The notes: generated from the sequence alone by a model not told the origin. Counted from the first letter of the stretch, positions 1 through 12,939 are shown. The stretch: 64,000 nucleotides of DNA from Ciona intestinalis (GCF_000224145.3 NC_020166.2:7053632-7117631); one strand, 5' to 3'. Translations and numbers: made by a program.

Positions 1-36
1 CTTGGTATTACAGACTAAATAGTTTTATCTTGACAG

Positions 37-2098
37 CTACGTTTGGAACAAGAGAGCATTTGATCAAGTGAATCCACTTACTACCGATTATTTGCTTGGT
101 TTGTTCAGCCCACTTGATATGGAATTTATAATTAACAAACCACGTAATCAGAGATATGATGAACCCACTTTAGAAGAAATGACAAGAAAGGTAGGCTTGT
201 TTATGATAAGAGTAACTAAATAGCTACAGATACCTGTTTTATTTTGATATTATTATACGAAAAAGATTGTTTTGAGTTGTTTCAGAAAAATATATTTTGC
301 AATATATATATTTTTGTTATGGACAATTTAATATTATATTGTTTTATTAGCTTAAAATACTGTTGCTGCTTATTAACACAATATATGTGTATTTTGGTTA
401 AGAACTAGTGGGGACAAAAATAATGGCGATGCAAAACAAAACAACATTTTAAAAAAATAATAAAATGTTAGCATTTGTAAACTTATTTTATTCAGGCAAT
501 TCAAATTCTGAGCAAGAATCCAAATGGATTTTTCCTTTTGGTTGAAGGAGGGATGATTGACAAGGGACATCACCATGGAAGAGCAAAGTTTGCCCTTGAA
601 GAGTTTCATGAGTTTGATAAAGCAGTTGCGGTAAGATTTTAAGTATATTTTTTAAGCCAAACACACTTTTTGGGTTTATTGTTTTATTTAACCAAAATAA
701 AACTAGTTTATGTTCTCTACTGGTTATAATTGAAAATATTTCACTGTTCAATTACATTTTTTACTAGGACCATCAGCGATTTCAAAATTATATGTAAAAC
801 AGTTTATAAAGAATCCAGAAACAAATTAAACACAACTTGTGTTTTAGGCAGTCAAGTCAATGACATCGGAACAAGACACCTTACTTATTGTGACTGCTGA
901 TCATGGGCATATGTTTACTTTTGGTGGAGGAGCTGTAAGGGGAAACTCGGTTTATGGTAAGAAATGACCTAAGAGCTTTTAAAATCGCTGATTTACTTCG
1001 TGGCGCCATTTAGTAATATTTAAAACCGAACACTATTTTTGGTATATTGTTATGCCTAAATAATAAATGTTTTGACTTTTTACATTGGGTGCTAATAGTT
1101 AACAAAATTGGCTCAAAAACTGACTCTTCCAATGTGTGACATGCCACTGCCAAAAACAAGCATGAAAATTTATTATGGCTTGGTCTAATTCAATGGTATA
1201 TTATTTCATCATGTAGGTCTTGCCAAAAATAACAGTCGACCAGACATAGCACTTGATGGTCGACCTTTTACTTCAATATTGTACGGCAATGGACCGGGGT
1301 ATTCAATGTATAAGGGCCAACGAAGATACCCAGGCCCATGGGTGGCAAGTGAGTTATCTTTAATCACAGACCTACACTTCTGTTTTAGTTGTGCAATAAG
1401 CTGGTGCAGTGTACTTAAATCAAAGTTGGTTCAGTTTTTTTTAAACTTATTGTACTTGGATTGTCACTGCTTTAATACCCTTGTAGGTTTTACTTTTTTA
1501 CTTAAAAATAAATGCATATTACTCTGCATATAGTTATAAAAAATATTGTTTTTTTAAATTAAATCAAGTGTATGCAAACACTGAAACTTTTACCTGTAAA
1601 AATACAGTGTAAGGCTTGTTTTATTTGAAACCAAAACCATTTTGTTGCATTCATTTCTAGAGTATTAATTTTTTTATTTACAGACAGCAAATTCTACAAA
1701 GCGCAAAGTGCAGTGCCATTGAGAGCAGAGACTCACAGTGCAGAAGATGTTGCGGTCTATGCCAGTGGTCCTTGGTCACATTTTATTTCTGGGGTTCATG
1801 AACAAAGTTATCTTGCTCATGTTATGTTTTATTCAGCTTGTTTAGGTGAAAAATTTAACCTCATTTTTATAATTTTTTTAACACTAGCAGATTACTACCA
1901 TTGACAAAAACTGCATCTTCATACTACTATTTGCAAAAAAATAACTTCCTGATCATTTTTTCTACAGGTCCATTATACACAACATATCCTCACTGTGCCA
2001 CTTCCCTCAATACAATTCAACCCATTCCAAATCCTGGAAGAATCAAACATGATGAACCTCCTACCCCAAATGCTTCAACCCAAGATAAAAAGAGATAA
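37..2098 (+). CDS. Alkaline phosphatase, 3' half (gene 1 of a tandem pair; 5' end outside window)
   Basis: Six exons fit: 37-190, 496-630, 848-956, 1217-1348, 1684-1845 and 1968-2098 (stop TAA), all with GT-AG introns and matching phases. The product is the C-terminal half of a metal-dependent phosphomonoesterase, an extracellular enzyme in animals. Visible family motifs are YVWN at the start, [16 protein letters not shown] (Mg/Zn ligands E, D and H), [13 protein letters not shown] (Zn ligands D and H), [17 protein letters not shown] (Zn-ligand His) and [12 protein letters not shown]. The conserved Cys pair in [13 protein letters not shown] is present. After it the protein ends in a polar, Pro-rich tail (about 30 aa, finishing QDKKR) with no hydrophobic stretch, so no GPI-anchor signal is seen. 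An AATAAA lies at 2168-2173. The upstream exons with the nucleophilic Ser lie outside the window. Family assignment is firm; the individual isozyme name is not. Confidence 0.93.
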
Positions 2099-3347
2099 TT
2101 TAAAATATTTTATTTTTTCAACTGAAATTGTTCTCACCTCTAATTTTAGCTAATACTGACATAGCATAATAAAGAAAAAATTGTAAACCTCATTTTTCGT
2201 TCAAAATAAGTTATATTTTCTAATTATGTCTTGTATTTAAAGTTTTATTAGGTAATACTCACAGCACTTTAGACATTTTTAATTCCAATCAGGCAATTTG
2301 AAATATTAGAAAATTAAATAATTTTATCTTTGTCATGACCTATTACATTGCTATGATCTTTTGTGATACATGTTATTTCAAACACACTCACGTTTAACCT
2401 GTGGATTTTATAGCCAGCATTATCTCTTGGAAGTGTATTTAAAATACAAAGAAAAATAGTTATATTATAAAAGTCATTATTTGGTAAAACAAAATTTAAG
2501 ATAGTGGCTTAGTCTAAAAGCCTTTGCAGTACTAAAAAAACTATCAAAGGAAAGTACATTACCTTGTTTGCGGAAAATAAAAAAACACAGCAACATTTGT
2601 ATGGACAATATAGGATTACAGTAAGTCTGTTGAATCATACACATCAACAATAGTGTGACACTGCATGACCTTATGACAATGATTCAGCTTTTCCAAAACA
2701 AAGAACTGTTTTACATATCACGATTTGACACCAAAAAAGAAAATTTTGCAAATAAAACCGAATAAAATAAATAACAATATCAATGTTGACAGCACACTGA
2801 TACTACTTTTGTCAGATTTTGACCTTAAAATTATGATATATCACCATATTTTTGTCAAAATATATTTAACGCAAAGCTTAAATTTGTTTGCCAAATAAAC
2901 TTACTCTGCCCTGAGGCCATGGTTGTGATGAGTCAAACCAATACACTTGAAAACATTGTAGTTCAATCAACTAACCGTAAACATTATGCAGACATTTACA
3001 ACAACTCAAAACACAGGAAAACAACAACATATTTGCAATATTTATAGCAGACAAAAAAGGCTTGACTTTAAACTATTTTAAAACATAACCAAATCTTTTA
3101 AAATGTCAGTGAATCCTTTAACAATGTCAGTGAAATCATTCACAAATAAAGAGATAAAAGCATCCTACACCTGAATCCTTGCTTTTATTTCCTATAATAA
3201 GATAAGTGAATCTAAACATAAACAATATTTAACAAATGAAATACCGTCCACTTAACCTAAGGTAAATATACAAAACATGTTAATGTATTGTTTATACAAT
3301 GCATAAGTACTGGGAACAGATATCATAGTGACCAAACACACATTAAC
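2099..3347. other. Intergenic spacer between the two alkaline phosphatase genes
   Basis: About 1.25 kb of AT-rich sequence. It holds the 3' UTR and polyadenylation signal of gene 1 and the promoter of gene 2. No clear TATA box, repeat or further exon was found. Confidence 0.6.
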
Positions 3348-6300
3348 ATGCATGTACTGATAGGAGTAGTGATTTTGTCTGTTCTATCTATTGGAAATGC
3401 TTGTAAGTAAAAGTCATTTATATTTTTAATTTTTTTTTATGTTCTAAACTGTAATCTGTTATTTTATGATGGTTAAAATTTAAATCAATGCAATTGAAAC
3501 TTACAAAGTCTTAATATAATTTTGGGTTAGAGGCAGACATTAAATTAATATAGGACAAAGATTAAATCAAATAAAGGTCATATTTGTTTTTGATAAACAA
3601 ATAAAACAGTACAAGGCAAAATTTTGATCGGTCAACAGTTTAGTTTTCACGGATAGAAGCAATGTTTGCTGGCAAGCGTCCTAATAAATACTGAAGGACT
3701 AGTATAGAAAACTTTGCCAGGTCCTGCAGAAACTGGAACACGACTCTCATAGACAGCTGTTAAATGTTTAAAACACGATCAGGATACTTGGATATTTTGT
3801 GCTAAATGTGTCCCATCTTTCCCCAACATATATTTTTAAATTTGACTTCATTAAAATTACAGCTATAATTTTTAGATCAAAAAATTGAAGAACATCCTGA
3901 ATTTTGGACAAACCTTGGAAAATTGGGAATTGAGGAATCCATTAAAAAATTTCGAAAACTAAATTCCCAAAAAGCAAAAAATATAATCTTATTTATCGGG
4001 GATGGTATGAACTTGGGAACTATCACTGCAGGTAGAACTTCAATTGGCCAAAAAACAAAGGGAAAAGATGGAGAAGAACATGTGACTTCAATTGATAAAT
4101 TATCCTACACTGGAATTGTGAAAACTTACAGTGGTAATGTATAGAATACTTAATATATGTAACAGATTAGAAAACTGGTACCGATAGAAATCATTAACCT
4201 TTGTGTAGTACGTATGTCCCAAAAATTACACCAGGTAAAAATAAACAAACTTTTTCATTTTACAGTTGACCACCAAACACCAGACAGTGCTAGTACTGCA
4301 ACTGCAATACTGACTGGCGTGAAAACAAAATCTCAGAGAATTGGAGTTAATGCAAATGCTGATGACTGTGTGACATCACTTAACAATAAATTAACCAATG
4401 TTCTTGATCTTGCAAATGAACAAGGCAAGTATAAATAGAACTGATGGAGTAATGAATGAATGAATGAATGAATGAATGAATGTAACTTACTTTATCCTTG
4501 CGTGGCTGGAAAACGACAGTCGTTATCACACGGGTTTAACACCTCGTGCCAGCTTACGAGTTACCATGTACGTTACTTTGTGGTTGATATTTTTTTTTTT
4601 AGATTTTTTTATGTATGGCTGATAATTTGGACAACCCATTAGTGACCACTAGGTTGGGGTGACAAAGTGACAAAGAGCTATTGAATTATTATTCAATCGT
4701 TTAATTAATCTACAGGCAAATCACTTGGCATAGTAACAACTACATCTTTGCAACATGCTACACCAGCTGCTGCATATGCTCATGTACCAAACAGGTTATT
4801 AATATTTTGTTATGGTATTAAAATAACAACACATCTTAAAAACAACCCCAATTTTTGATATACAATAACAACTTTGTCTATAGCAATGCAAGTTATAGAG
4901 CAACATAATTGAATATATTTATTGAGACAGCTACATTACACTGTGACAGAAAAATTACTTAACAACCGACCAACATTAATTAATTTTCAGGGGATGGTAT
5001 AGCGACAGAAGAATGAAGTATAGAGACCGAGCTAACAACTGCATTGATATTTCATTGCAACTGTTGAAAAAGCGAAGAGATATTCAAGTTAGTGTCACAA
5101 ATATCTTTTGTTGTGTTACCAAAATTTACTTAACACAATTTGTTAAATTGCAAGGTATAATTCGACAGTTTATTTTGAAAGGCGCCTACAATGAACCATA
5201 TGTCGCTTTAAGTAATTAACCCAAGCATTGGTTATAAAAAACTTTGATGTTTCCAACCATTAAAGCCTTTTTTCCATCTTCTCCAGGTGTTATTGGGGGG
5301 AGGCAGGTCGTATATGAGATCGATGGATGCAAGAGATGAGGAAGGATACAAGGGTGATCGAAAAGATGGGAGAGATCTCATCCAGGAATGGAAGGAAGAC
5401 ATGGAAAGAAGAGGAGGAAGGTGGGACTTCACCAGATCTCTTCTGTCGTGTTAATTGTTCTTAAATTAAGATAAAAATATCAATTTCAAAAAATCTGCTT
5501 CTAATTACGAAATGTTAATAAAAACTACAAGAACATTTTAGACCAAAAACGTGTAACATACCACCAAGTTTAATGTTCTAAAATTACCAGTCACCAATTA
5601 GACAAGACATGAAATGAATCTTTGAACATAGGTATGTTTGGAACATATCAAGTTTGAATGACATCAATCCATCTTCAACAAACTACCTACTTGGAATGTT
5701 TAATGCAAGACATATGATATATTCAGTTCGTAGAAAAAATGAACCAACTCTTGCCCAGATGACTGCCAAGGTATCACTACAACTTTTAAATAGGAACTTT
5801 AATGCATTGTAAACCTTAAATGGGCACGCATGTTTTACCAATAACTAGTTTTAACTTAAGAAAAACATTAACTTTCAGGTATTTCTCAAAACACCGCTAC
5901 ACTTGCAAAATACCAACATTGTTTAATACAGCTTGCTTACAATATATTTATGCGCAGGCCATTCAGATTTTGAGCAAAAATCAAAAAGGTTTTATTTTGC
6001 TGGTTGAAGCTGGACTCATTGATGTTGCCCATCATCAGGGAAGGGCAAGATTTGCTTTGGAAGAATTTCACGAACTGGAAAGGGCAGTGGAAGTAAGTTA
6101 AATTGAACAACTGATGTTTTGATGCAAATTCCCTTTTAATCAATCTGATCTTTTTTTTCCATGCGCTAACAGATACATTAAATTTATGTTATGTGTACTT
6201 TAATAAGAGATGTGTTGATGTTTTAAAAAAGGAATTTAAACCGACCATCTTGTCTTGCACCATATACTGTAAGCGTAAGCAGCCCAGGTTTGGTGCCGTT

Positions 6301-7632
6301 AACAGCAACTGCAACAACCAAAATAAGCAAAGGTCTTTAGTGGCTATTTCGACTGTTACATAAATGCATTGCTATCGAATTTACAAACAAGCTCTAAAAA
6401 TGAAAGTTTTACATAACATTTAAAGTTAAGGGTTTTTCTAGGTTGCAAAGACAGCCACAACTGAAGAAGACACATTGCTAATTGTAACAGCAGACCATGG
6501 ACAGATGTTTATGTTTGGAAGTGGCTCTGTAAGAGGAAATCCAGTCTATGGTAATCTTAACTAAATAATGACAACTGTATTTTTAGTTAATCTTGTTATA
6601 ATGGGTAAGGGGTAACTGAGAATGTTACTGGAACCGGTAAGTTTCTTATAAAACAGCCAATGTCTAGAAAGTATAACTTGCTTTTGCTCATTCTTTTAAC
6701 CATACTTAAATTTCATTATTTACTATTCACTCTACAGTTTATATTTATACTTTCAGTAGGTTACCTCAAAATATTACTAATCTTCAGGTTTAGCACCTGA
6801 CAATGATAACCCAGGTGAAGCTGCAGATGGAAAACGTTACACGTCGTTGTTGTATGGAACTGGACCTGGTAATGCAGCAGTACAAAAATCTTTGTCGAGG
6901 CAGGAGGTCTCTACACGAGTTTCAAGTAATTTTTTTTTTGTCTGGGGTGATGGTCAACGCGGCCTGCCTTGAACCCAGAGGTTACGGGTTCAAGAACTGT
7001 CGCTGCTTATTATTGTCGGATATGGGTAAACACTCAGCTGCAATTGCTCCATGAACTGCCTTCTTCATGTTTTAACAACCGTTTTGGTTTTAGTTTCATA
7101 CAAGAGTATTTTCTCTAACCCAGTGCTCACTACTGAGTATTAACAGTGGTCACTTATGTGCTGTCCAATTCGGTAGTCGAAAAAATCTAATAATTTAATT
7201 TTCTTATTTATAATTGTCAAACATCTGTGTCTTTAGGATGGAAAAATTATGTTGTTCAAAGTGCTGTCCCAATGAGGGGTGCAACACACAGTGCAGAAGA
7301 TGTTGTTGTATTTGGGAGAGGACCAATGGCACACATGATTTCTGGAGTACATGAACAAAGCTACATTGGCCATGTCATGATGTATGCAGCTTGCCTTGGT
7401 AAAAACTAAATAGTGTATAGATACATACGCAGTTGCAGTATTTTTTTGCCCCCCTAATTACGAAACAAAATAAGTCAATATTATTGATACCTGTATAAAG
7501 AAACCTATTTTTAACAACAAAAGTGAATTATTATCATCCACATTATATTCTTAACATACAAAAACTACCACAACAGGTCCACAATACCAACACTTCAGTC
7601 ACTGTAAGGATAATGGTCCAACTAAACGCTGA
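3348..7632 (+). CDS. Alkaline phosphatase, complete (gene 2 of the tandem pair)
   Basis: Twelve exons give a 506-aa protein: 3348-3402, 3876-4133, 4266-4424, 4716-4794, 4991-5087, 5287-5420, 5632-5770, 5958-6092, 6442-6550, 6788-6925, 7237-7398, 7577-7632. Exon 1 is a signal peptide ([18 protein letters not shown]). Family hallmarks follow in order: [14 protein letters not shown] with metal-binding Asp near residue 61; [10 protein letters not shown] with nucleophile Ser near 112; [23 protein letters not shown] (substrate Arg); [45 protein letters not shown]. The usual GDGMG is GDGMN, and the family DHGH/DHSH is DHGQ. The length matches animal enzymes minus the GPI tail: it ends 7 residues after the last conserved Cys (SHC), so a secreted, unanchored enzyme is inferred. 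Intron 3 has a GC donor. An AATAAA lies at 7748-7753. Confidence 0.93.
3755..3832. mobile_element. MITE fragment in intron 1 of alkaline phosphatase gene 2
   Basis: About 78 bp matches the end of the MITE family seen elsewhere in the window: the internal TTTAAAACACGATCAGGATA block followed by GTGTCCCATCTTTCCCC. Only one end is present, so it is a truncated relic. Confidence 0.6.
4450..4665 (-). mobile_element. Truncated tRNA-derived SINE with (GAAT)n tail, intron 3 of alkaline phosphatase gene 2
   Basis: A (GAAT)n run at about 4450-4481 leads into TAACTTACTTTATCC and then the body shared with the copies at 18651-18972 and 20618-20921. Read on the minus strand, the simple repeat is the 3' tail. 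The tRNA-like head with boxes A and B is missing, as expected for 5' truncation. Confidence 0.7.
6940..7172 (+). mobile_element. tRNA-derived SINE, sense orientation, intron 10 of alkaline phosphatase gene 2
   Basis: The start resembles a tRNA: a box A-like TGATGGTCAACGCGG and, about 40 bp on, a box B-like GGTTACGGGTTCAAGAAC. Downstream sequence (GCTGCAATTGCTCC, then AGTGGTCACTTATG and TGTCCAA) matches the reverse complement of the other SINE copies, with extra sequence in between. No (ATTC)n tail is kept. Confidence 0.65.
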
Positions 7633-8685
7633 AACAGACTCAAGCCAAATGATATGTGATACATTAACAAAGAACTCATGAAATGAACAACTACATCATT
7701 AACAATAATTGAGTGGCCACAGTTATTGAAACCAACGACTCTTGTGTAATAAAGGTAAAGCTGCCTTTACAAGGGGAATATTCCTGGAGCAAATTAGTTC
7801 TAATTTATATGTCGTAATGTGCAATGAACACTGGTGAATAGGTGGCGTTTTGTATTAAATGAGTGTTTAACTTTGTGTTTATTTATTGCATATTCAAAGA
7901 GACCCTCAAAAATACAAGATATTTGCAAATTCCTATTTAATTCTAGCATGTACATTCGTAGGCTGTGCGTAATTAGGCTGCCGGTTAAATTTGTCTTAAA
8001 TTTATACATGCATAGGCTGTACACAATATTTGAACCAAGTCTGAACCCAGAATCTCTTATATGTGATATTGCTTGTAATGGTGCACCATATAAAACTAAG
8101 ATGCATCATAAAAAATTAAGACAAATCAACAATATGCCTGCCTTACCTTCAGAATAAAAACAAATTTTGGGCAAATCATGTTCTCTTTCTATCTGGTAAG
8201 TTTAATTCCAAACCTGAAACAAAAAAACAGAATTTTTACAAACCAAATAAGCTACAGTGCATTTACAGTCCTTTACGAAGTGTTTAGCAATACACACAGC
8301 TTGTTATAAAACCAAAAAAGTAGAAAAATACTATACTAATATAAACACCTGTTGATTATGCTGCCTGCTTTAAATAAATATTACCAAGCCAAGTTTAACA
8401 CTGTGCAACATTGTTGTGTATTTTATGCTGAAATAAACGCGTAAAGAAATGCAGTACAGGTAAAATAATAATTATATAAAGAGAATAGGGATATCATAAA
8501 CTAGATTAATATACACTACTTCTCATTTATTGATAAAAATATCCTGTCAACATGTAGCTTATTACGCGACTGGATTAAAAAGAAGGAAAAAGCAAAAAGG
8601 CACGAAAATATGAGTAAAATAAATAGAAACGTTCAGTTGCCATCAAGTACTTCAGATAAAGACAGAATATGTAGAACAAAAACTT
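7633..8685. other. Convergent intergenic region
   Basis: Holds the 3' UTR and AATAAA (7748-7753) of the alkaline phosphatase gene and the 3' flank of the minus-strand CAP gene. A 107-codon open frame here shows no family motif. No other gene was seen. Confidence 0.5.
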
Positions 8686-11600
8686 TCAAGTACAGTAAGC
8701 TCCTGGATATCTTGCACCTCTTCCATATGGAATACATTGACAGCTACGTCTTCCAGTACATGTTCTCTCCCATAACCCAACATGCGATGCAGGCTTTGGG
8801 CAATATACCACGCAATTCCCTGTACAGGTTGGTAAAGCCATACGCCTCCCGCAAGCACAAGTGGATGAGAGACCGTCATGTCCCTGGCATCGCCCAACAG
8901 AACAGTGAGCTGAGCATACATCTAAACATATGTCATGTTAAATTTATGCTTATGTTCATAAATCGTAAACTAAAAAAATGTTAGGGACATAACATTACAT
9001 AGGCATAAACAGAACCCATTTTAAATGGTAGTGGGAGATATAAAAACAAAGTAAATTACTTATTATAATTCGAGTAGTTTGTTTCAACATATAGTAGGGT
9101 GGGGTAAGATGAGACACTTTTAGCAAAAATATCGAAATATTCTGATCATGTTTTAAACAATTAACAACGGTCTATATGGGAGTGGAGAAAATACGGTTTT
9201 ATAATTTTTTGATTCTTCTTTATTTACTACCAAATGGGACGAGAAAATAGAATGAGTAGGTGTTCCCCACCCTACTATAGAGTGAGTCGTGAGGATACCG
9301 TTTTATAATTCTTTAAATGTTCTTTGCTTACTACCACTTGGGACAAGAAAACGAAATAAAAAGGTGTCCCACCTCCCCCCAACCTACTATATAATATTAG
9401 TTTTTGACATATTTCGACATACTATTAACTTTAAAATAACATTGTACTATAGTTAGAAGACAACCTATGCCAACAGTTGGTTTTTCACCCATCATTATTT
9501 CTTATGTAGAAATTTTTGCTATTATATTGAAAAAACTCAGTTAGAACTATTTAGGCAAAACTCACTTGGCAACTTTGGCTTCACATTCTCAGCAAACAGT
9601 CCAGGTATATTGCCTGCATATTTATAATGAGCCACTACATAAACTTGAAAACCAATACGTGCAACAGCACATCCAACTTGGGTGGTGTTTTTCCACACAA
9701 CTTGCGTAAAGTGTTCTGCCAAAATAATGGTGTTAAAGCAGTGGCCATTATATGTTTGTTAAAAATGGAAAGTGGCAACTATAACAATATTTAAAAGTAC
9801 ATGGCAAGACAACCTTTAAGGCGTTTCACAGACTATATGTATTTTATTCTTGTGCAACCTTAAACTGGACAACAGCAAAAATATACCAAAGCTATAAGTT
9901 AGTTGCGGGCTTTTAAACTTTCTGGACTATTATTAAAGACAAAAACTTATCTTTTCAAACACCAAAAAAACTCTAAAAATACATAAGTTTTCTTACTTTT
10001 GGTAGAACTTTCAGGATGAACATAATCAAAATACAATCCTTCTCCATACCAGTCAGAGGTTGCTTTTAAAATGTTATATTTATTACCACGCTGCATATGC
10101 CATGCTAAGTTTTCTCCAATGAACTCCTCGCGATGTATTCCTGAATGTGGAAAACGTATCAAAATTATAAGTTAAGGACATGTACTTTGAAATACCAAGT
10201 AATGTTCTATTAAGGAACCCCATATCCCTTACACAAAGAGCGAGTGATAAAGCCTAAGTTTTAAGATACAGCCTTTTAAGATAGTTTTAGGAACCTTGAA
10301 ATTGCAAGAGCAGAGTTCGAAAACCATAAGATACAAAGCTATATCCAGATAACATAGCAATTTAATTTATTTCAAGGTAGGTTAAAAGTTTGTTGAAAAT
10401 TTTTATTCTTGAATTTGTTTTTGGGGAGTACAACTAATACAACTAGTTTACCAATAATGGATGACTGCACAGAATTTACACAGATTTAACTAACATACCA
10501 ATAATGGATGGCTGCACAGATTGGTAACCCACTTTTCCATCAGAAGCCATAAAGTTGGCATACATTTGTGCAGAAAATTGCAGTTCATCACTGTATGTTA
10601 GTGGTGGCACGCCATGCAGGCAGCGAAAGTAGTTATGAGTGTTCAAACAACGATCTTGTACAGTGTTTCCATATTGTCTAACACATACACCTTCAGCATT
10701 AATTGAAGGAGAAACTGAAATATAAATGGAAACATTTAAAATATAGCTTGCTCAGTTTGAGCAACAAAAACTATGCTGTTGAACAAAATTATGCTTTTTC
10801 AAAGGTCATTAACTGTAAAAATTGTACAATTATTGTGAAAAAAATGTCTTACTTGAGTTAGGGGTTGGTGATTCACTTGAATAAACAGTGGTGGTTGTTG
10901 TTGTTGTCGTTGGTGCAGTTGTAGTAGTTGTTGTTGTTGGTGGTGCAGTTGTAGTAGTTGTTGTTGTTGTTGTTGTTGTGGGTCTGAGTGTTGTTGTAGT
11001 TCTGTATCTTGGATCCACAGGTGAAATGTTGAACCCAGGAATAGAGGGGGGTCGAATTAGGGGTGAAGATGGGCCCTGGGGTCGAATAACGGAAGAAGGT
11101 TGGCCGGGAGGTCGAATTAAGGGTGAGGAAGACGGTGAACTACATTTGGTACAAATCTGACAACTTTTTTTGCATTTTGCTTTCATCCATTCTCTGTATT
11201 GCGAGGTGAGACTGCAGTAGTTGCGAGCGGTTGCGAGGTAATTGCAATCTGTTCGTTCATCTTCACATTCTGAGAAAAAATTAATGATATTGAAATGATG
11301 ATGAGTTTAAAACTTGTTTATAAGTACAAGTGCCTGTAAGAAAAATTTTTAACACTGAGTATTTGTAGGGAACAGGAAACTTTTAAAAAAACATCTTCTT
11401 ACCATTGGAACAACTTTTGGCTTGTATCTGGGTCGGGGGAGGGGCAAGACACGGGGTGCAAACCTGACATGTAGCTGGACAAGTTCTTCTTGCCCACCAG
11501 CCTTTTTGTGGATGTTGACAATCTTTTGCCATCAGCAGACAGCCAAGTTGATCCACGCAGCCCTCTGTTTAGGAGAATGCAAGAAATGTAAAGGCATTTT

Positions 11601-12582
11601 GTGTATATTAATGTAGTAGGAGTGTGGAATGTTATAACAGCCAGTGTGGTAATATTAAAACCTTGATTAGATGATCATATAGTGTCTTTTCTTACACAAA
11701 CTAGGAGTCACAGCACAGGCCTGGAAAAGGTGTTTGTATCAGGTACAGTGACACACCACTACAGTAATGTATTAAAAGAGCTTATAAATACAATTATCAG
11801 TAATCAATAACTTTAAAGAATAAGATAAAATTTACAAATTTTTCTACCCAGTGAAAATTTGTTATAAATTTACCCGGCATGCAGGGTCTATACGTTGGGG
11901 AACATGGGGTACACACACTACACGTGCGAGGGCATAAGTTTCGAATGTAAACTATTCCAACAACGCTTAAACAATCAGATTTGAATCGGTAGCAAATCGG
12001 GGATTTGTCCTCACAGTCGACTTCTGAAAAAACACAAATTTTATTATTAACACAAGTTTATATCTTTGACATTGGGAAACAAAACATAGTTGAATGCTGT
12101 TTGCATGATTGGATTATGGTGTTTTAATCACTAATATTGGCCCTACTGACAAAATACACAATGATGTTTTCATTTTTAAACTTTATTTTTTATAATGTTG
12201 CAAGACATAAGTAGAAAACAGCATGTGTAATTATTTCATTTTAGTTCATGAATTCCCTATTGTATTGCCTGCTAATCTATTCAATCTGCTTAAAGAATAT
12301 TAAAGACTTACTGCAGTTTCCACCATTAATGCTAGTTGGTATTGTTCCAACACCTTGTGGCCGACCAGAATTCAACAGTTGCAAAGGGTTAAAGCCTGTT
12401 GAACCCAAACCATTAAGAACGGGCCCACTTGAACCAGAGGTGGGTGGAGAATTGGACAACGGGTTCACACCTTGGCTGCTTGGTGGCTGAACTAAGCCAT
12501 TCAAGAGCTGGTATTGTTGAAATGATGCATATTGAGATGCCACTGCACAAACCAGTGTGGTAAAGACAGCAAAGTGTAACAT
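8686..12582 (-). CDS. Secreted 3xShKT-CAP-Cys-rich protein, minus-strand gene
   Basis: Eight exons in transcript order: 12582-12312, 12023-11874, 11564-11403, 11269-10853, 10714-10499, 10140-9997, 9715-9566, 8909-8686. All introns are phase 1, giving 577 aa. Exon 1 encodes a signal peptide (MLHFAVFTTLVCAVAS) and a Gly/Pro/Ser/Asn/Leu-rich linker. Exons 2, 3 and 4 each hold one six-Cys ShKT domain ending CPRTCSVC, CPATCQVC or CKKSCQIC. Exon 4 adds a Pro- then Thr-rich, mucin-like linker to about residue 333. Exons 5-7 form a CAP/SCP domain with CLNTHNYFRCLHG, EEFIGENLAW and the HFTQVVWKNTTQVGC signature. Exon 8 is a Cys-rich C-terminal domain (11 Cys) shared with all the ShKT genes of this window. 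Predicted extracellular; CAP proteins bind sterols or act in venom, sperm or immunity, and which applies here is unknown. It is divergently paired with the gene at 14491. Confidence 0.88.
9090..9393. mobile_element. MITE, one full copy plus a partial second copy in tandem (last intron of the minus-strand CAP gene)
   Basis: The first copy (9090-9280) starts ATAGTAGGGTGGGGTAAGAT and ends TTCCCCACCCTACTATAG, which are terminal inverted repeats of about 20 bp. From 9281 the right-hand part of the element repeats in the same orientation and ends CCCCCAACCTACTATAT near 9393. It has no coding capacity, so it is non-autonomous. Confidence 0.8.
10449..10523. repeat. Short duplication copying a 5' splice site (CAP gene, exon 5 end)
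   Basis: ACCAATAATGGATGACTGCA near 10450 repeats ACCAATAATGGATGGCTGCA near 10498. The right copy is the exon 5/donor junction on the minus strand; the left copy puts a second donor-like ATTATTGGTAAAC 48 bases into the intron. Confidence 0.75.
10888..10985. repeat. TTG/GTT trinucleotide microsatellite coding the Thr-rich linker
   Basis: Runs of GTTGTTGTTG on the plus strand read on the minus strand as ACA/ACC Thr codons, giving poly-Thr stretches broken by AP. The tract is within exon 4 of the minus-strand CAP gene, so its length probably varies between alleles. Confidence 0.85.
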
Positions 12583-12927
12583 GGTAGCGAGAATTCTGGT
12601 GAAAAGAGTAAATTGTGAGATTTTGTTGTAGTAATTGTATAAGCAGAAAATATTTAGAAACTAACATTTTTTGCTGAATTTTATGACTGCATGAACTTAT
12701 AAGCTATATTGTTGGAAAAATTAAAACTTTGCAAAAAAAGTTTCTTACACTAATTTTTAAACTTTCTAACACATATTAAATTATGCACCTGAAAGAAAAT
12801 ACTTCAACTTTTCAAACCCTTTTAAAATCGTTGCCTATTTTAAAGTAAAAACCAGGTTCTAACAAAAAATAATATTCTACAAATCTGTTCCACAAACACA
12901 CAAGTGGTAGCAATGCCCATGAAATGT

Positions 12928-12939
12928 GGTATATATACC
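12928..12939 (-). promoter_or_regulatory. TATA-type palindrome, probable core promoter of the minus-strand CAP gene
   Basis: GGTATATATACC lies about 350 bp upstream of the start codon at 12582. The identical 12-mer sits upstream of the partner gene. The distance implies a 5'-UTR intron. Confidence 0.5.

Noticed and set aside
8610-8984. 124-codon plus-strand and 89-codon minus-strand frames
   Set aside because: The true reading is the minus-strand last exon of the CAP gene (8909-8686) in a third frame, which gives the Cys-rich domain.
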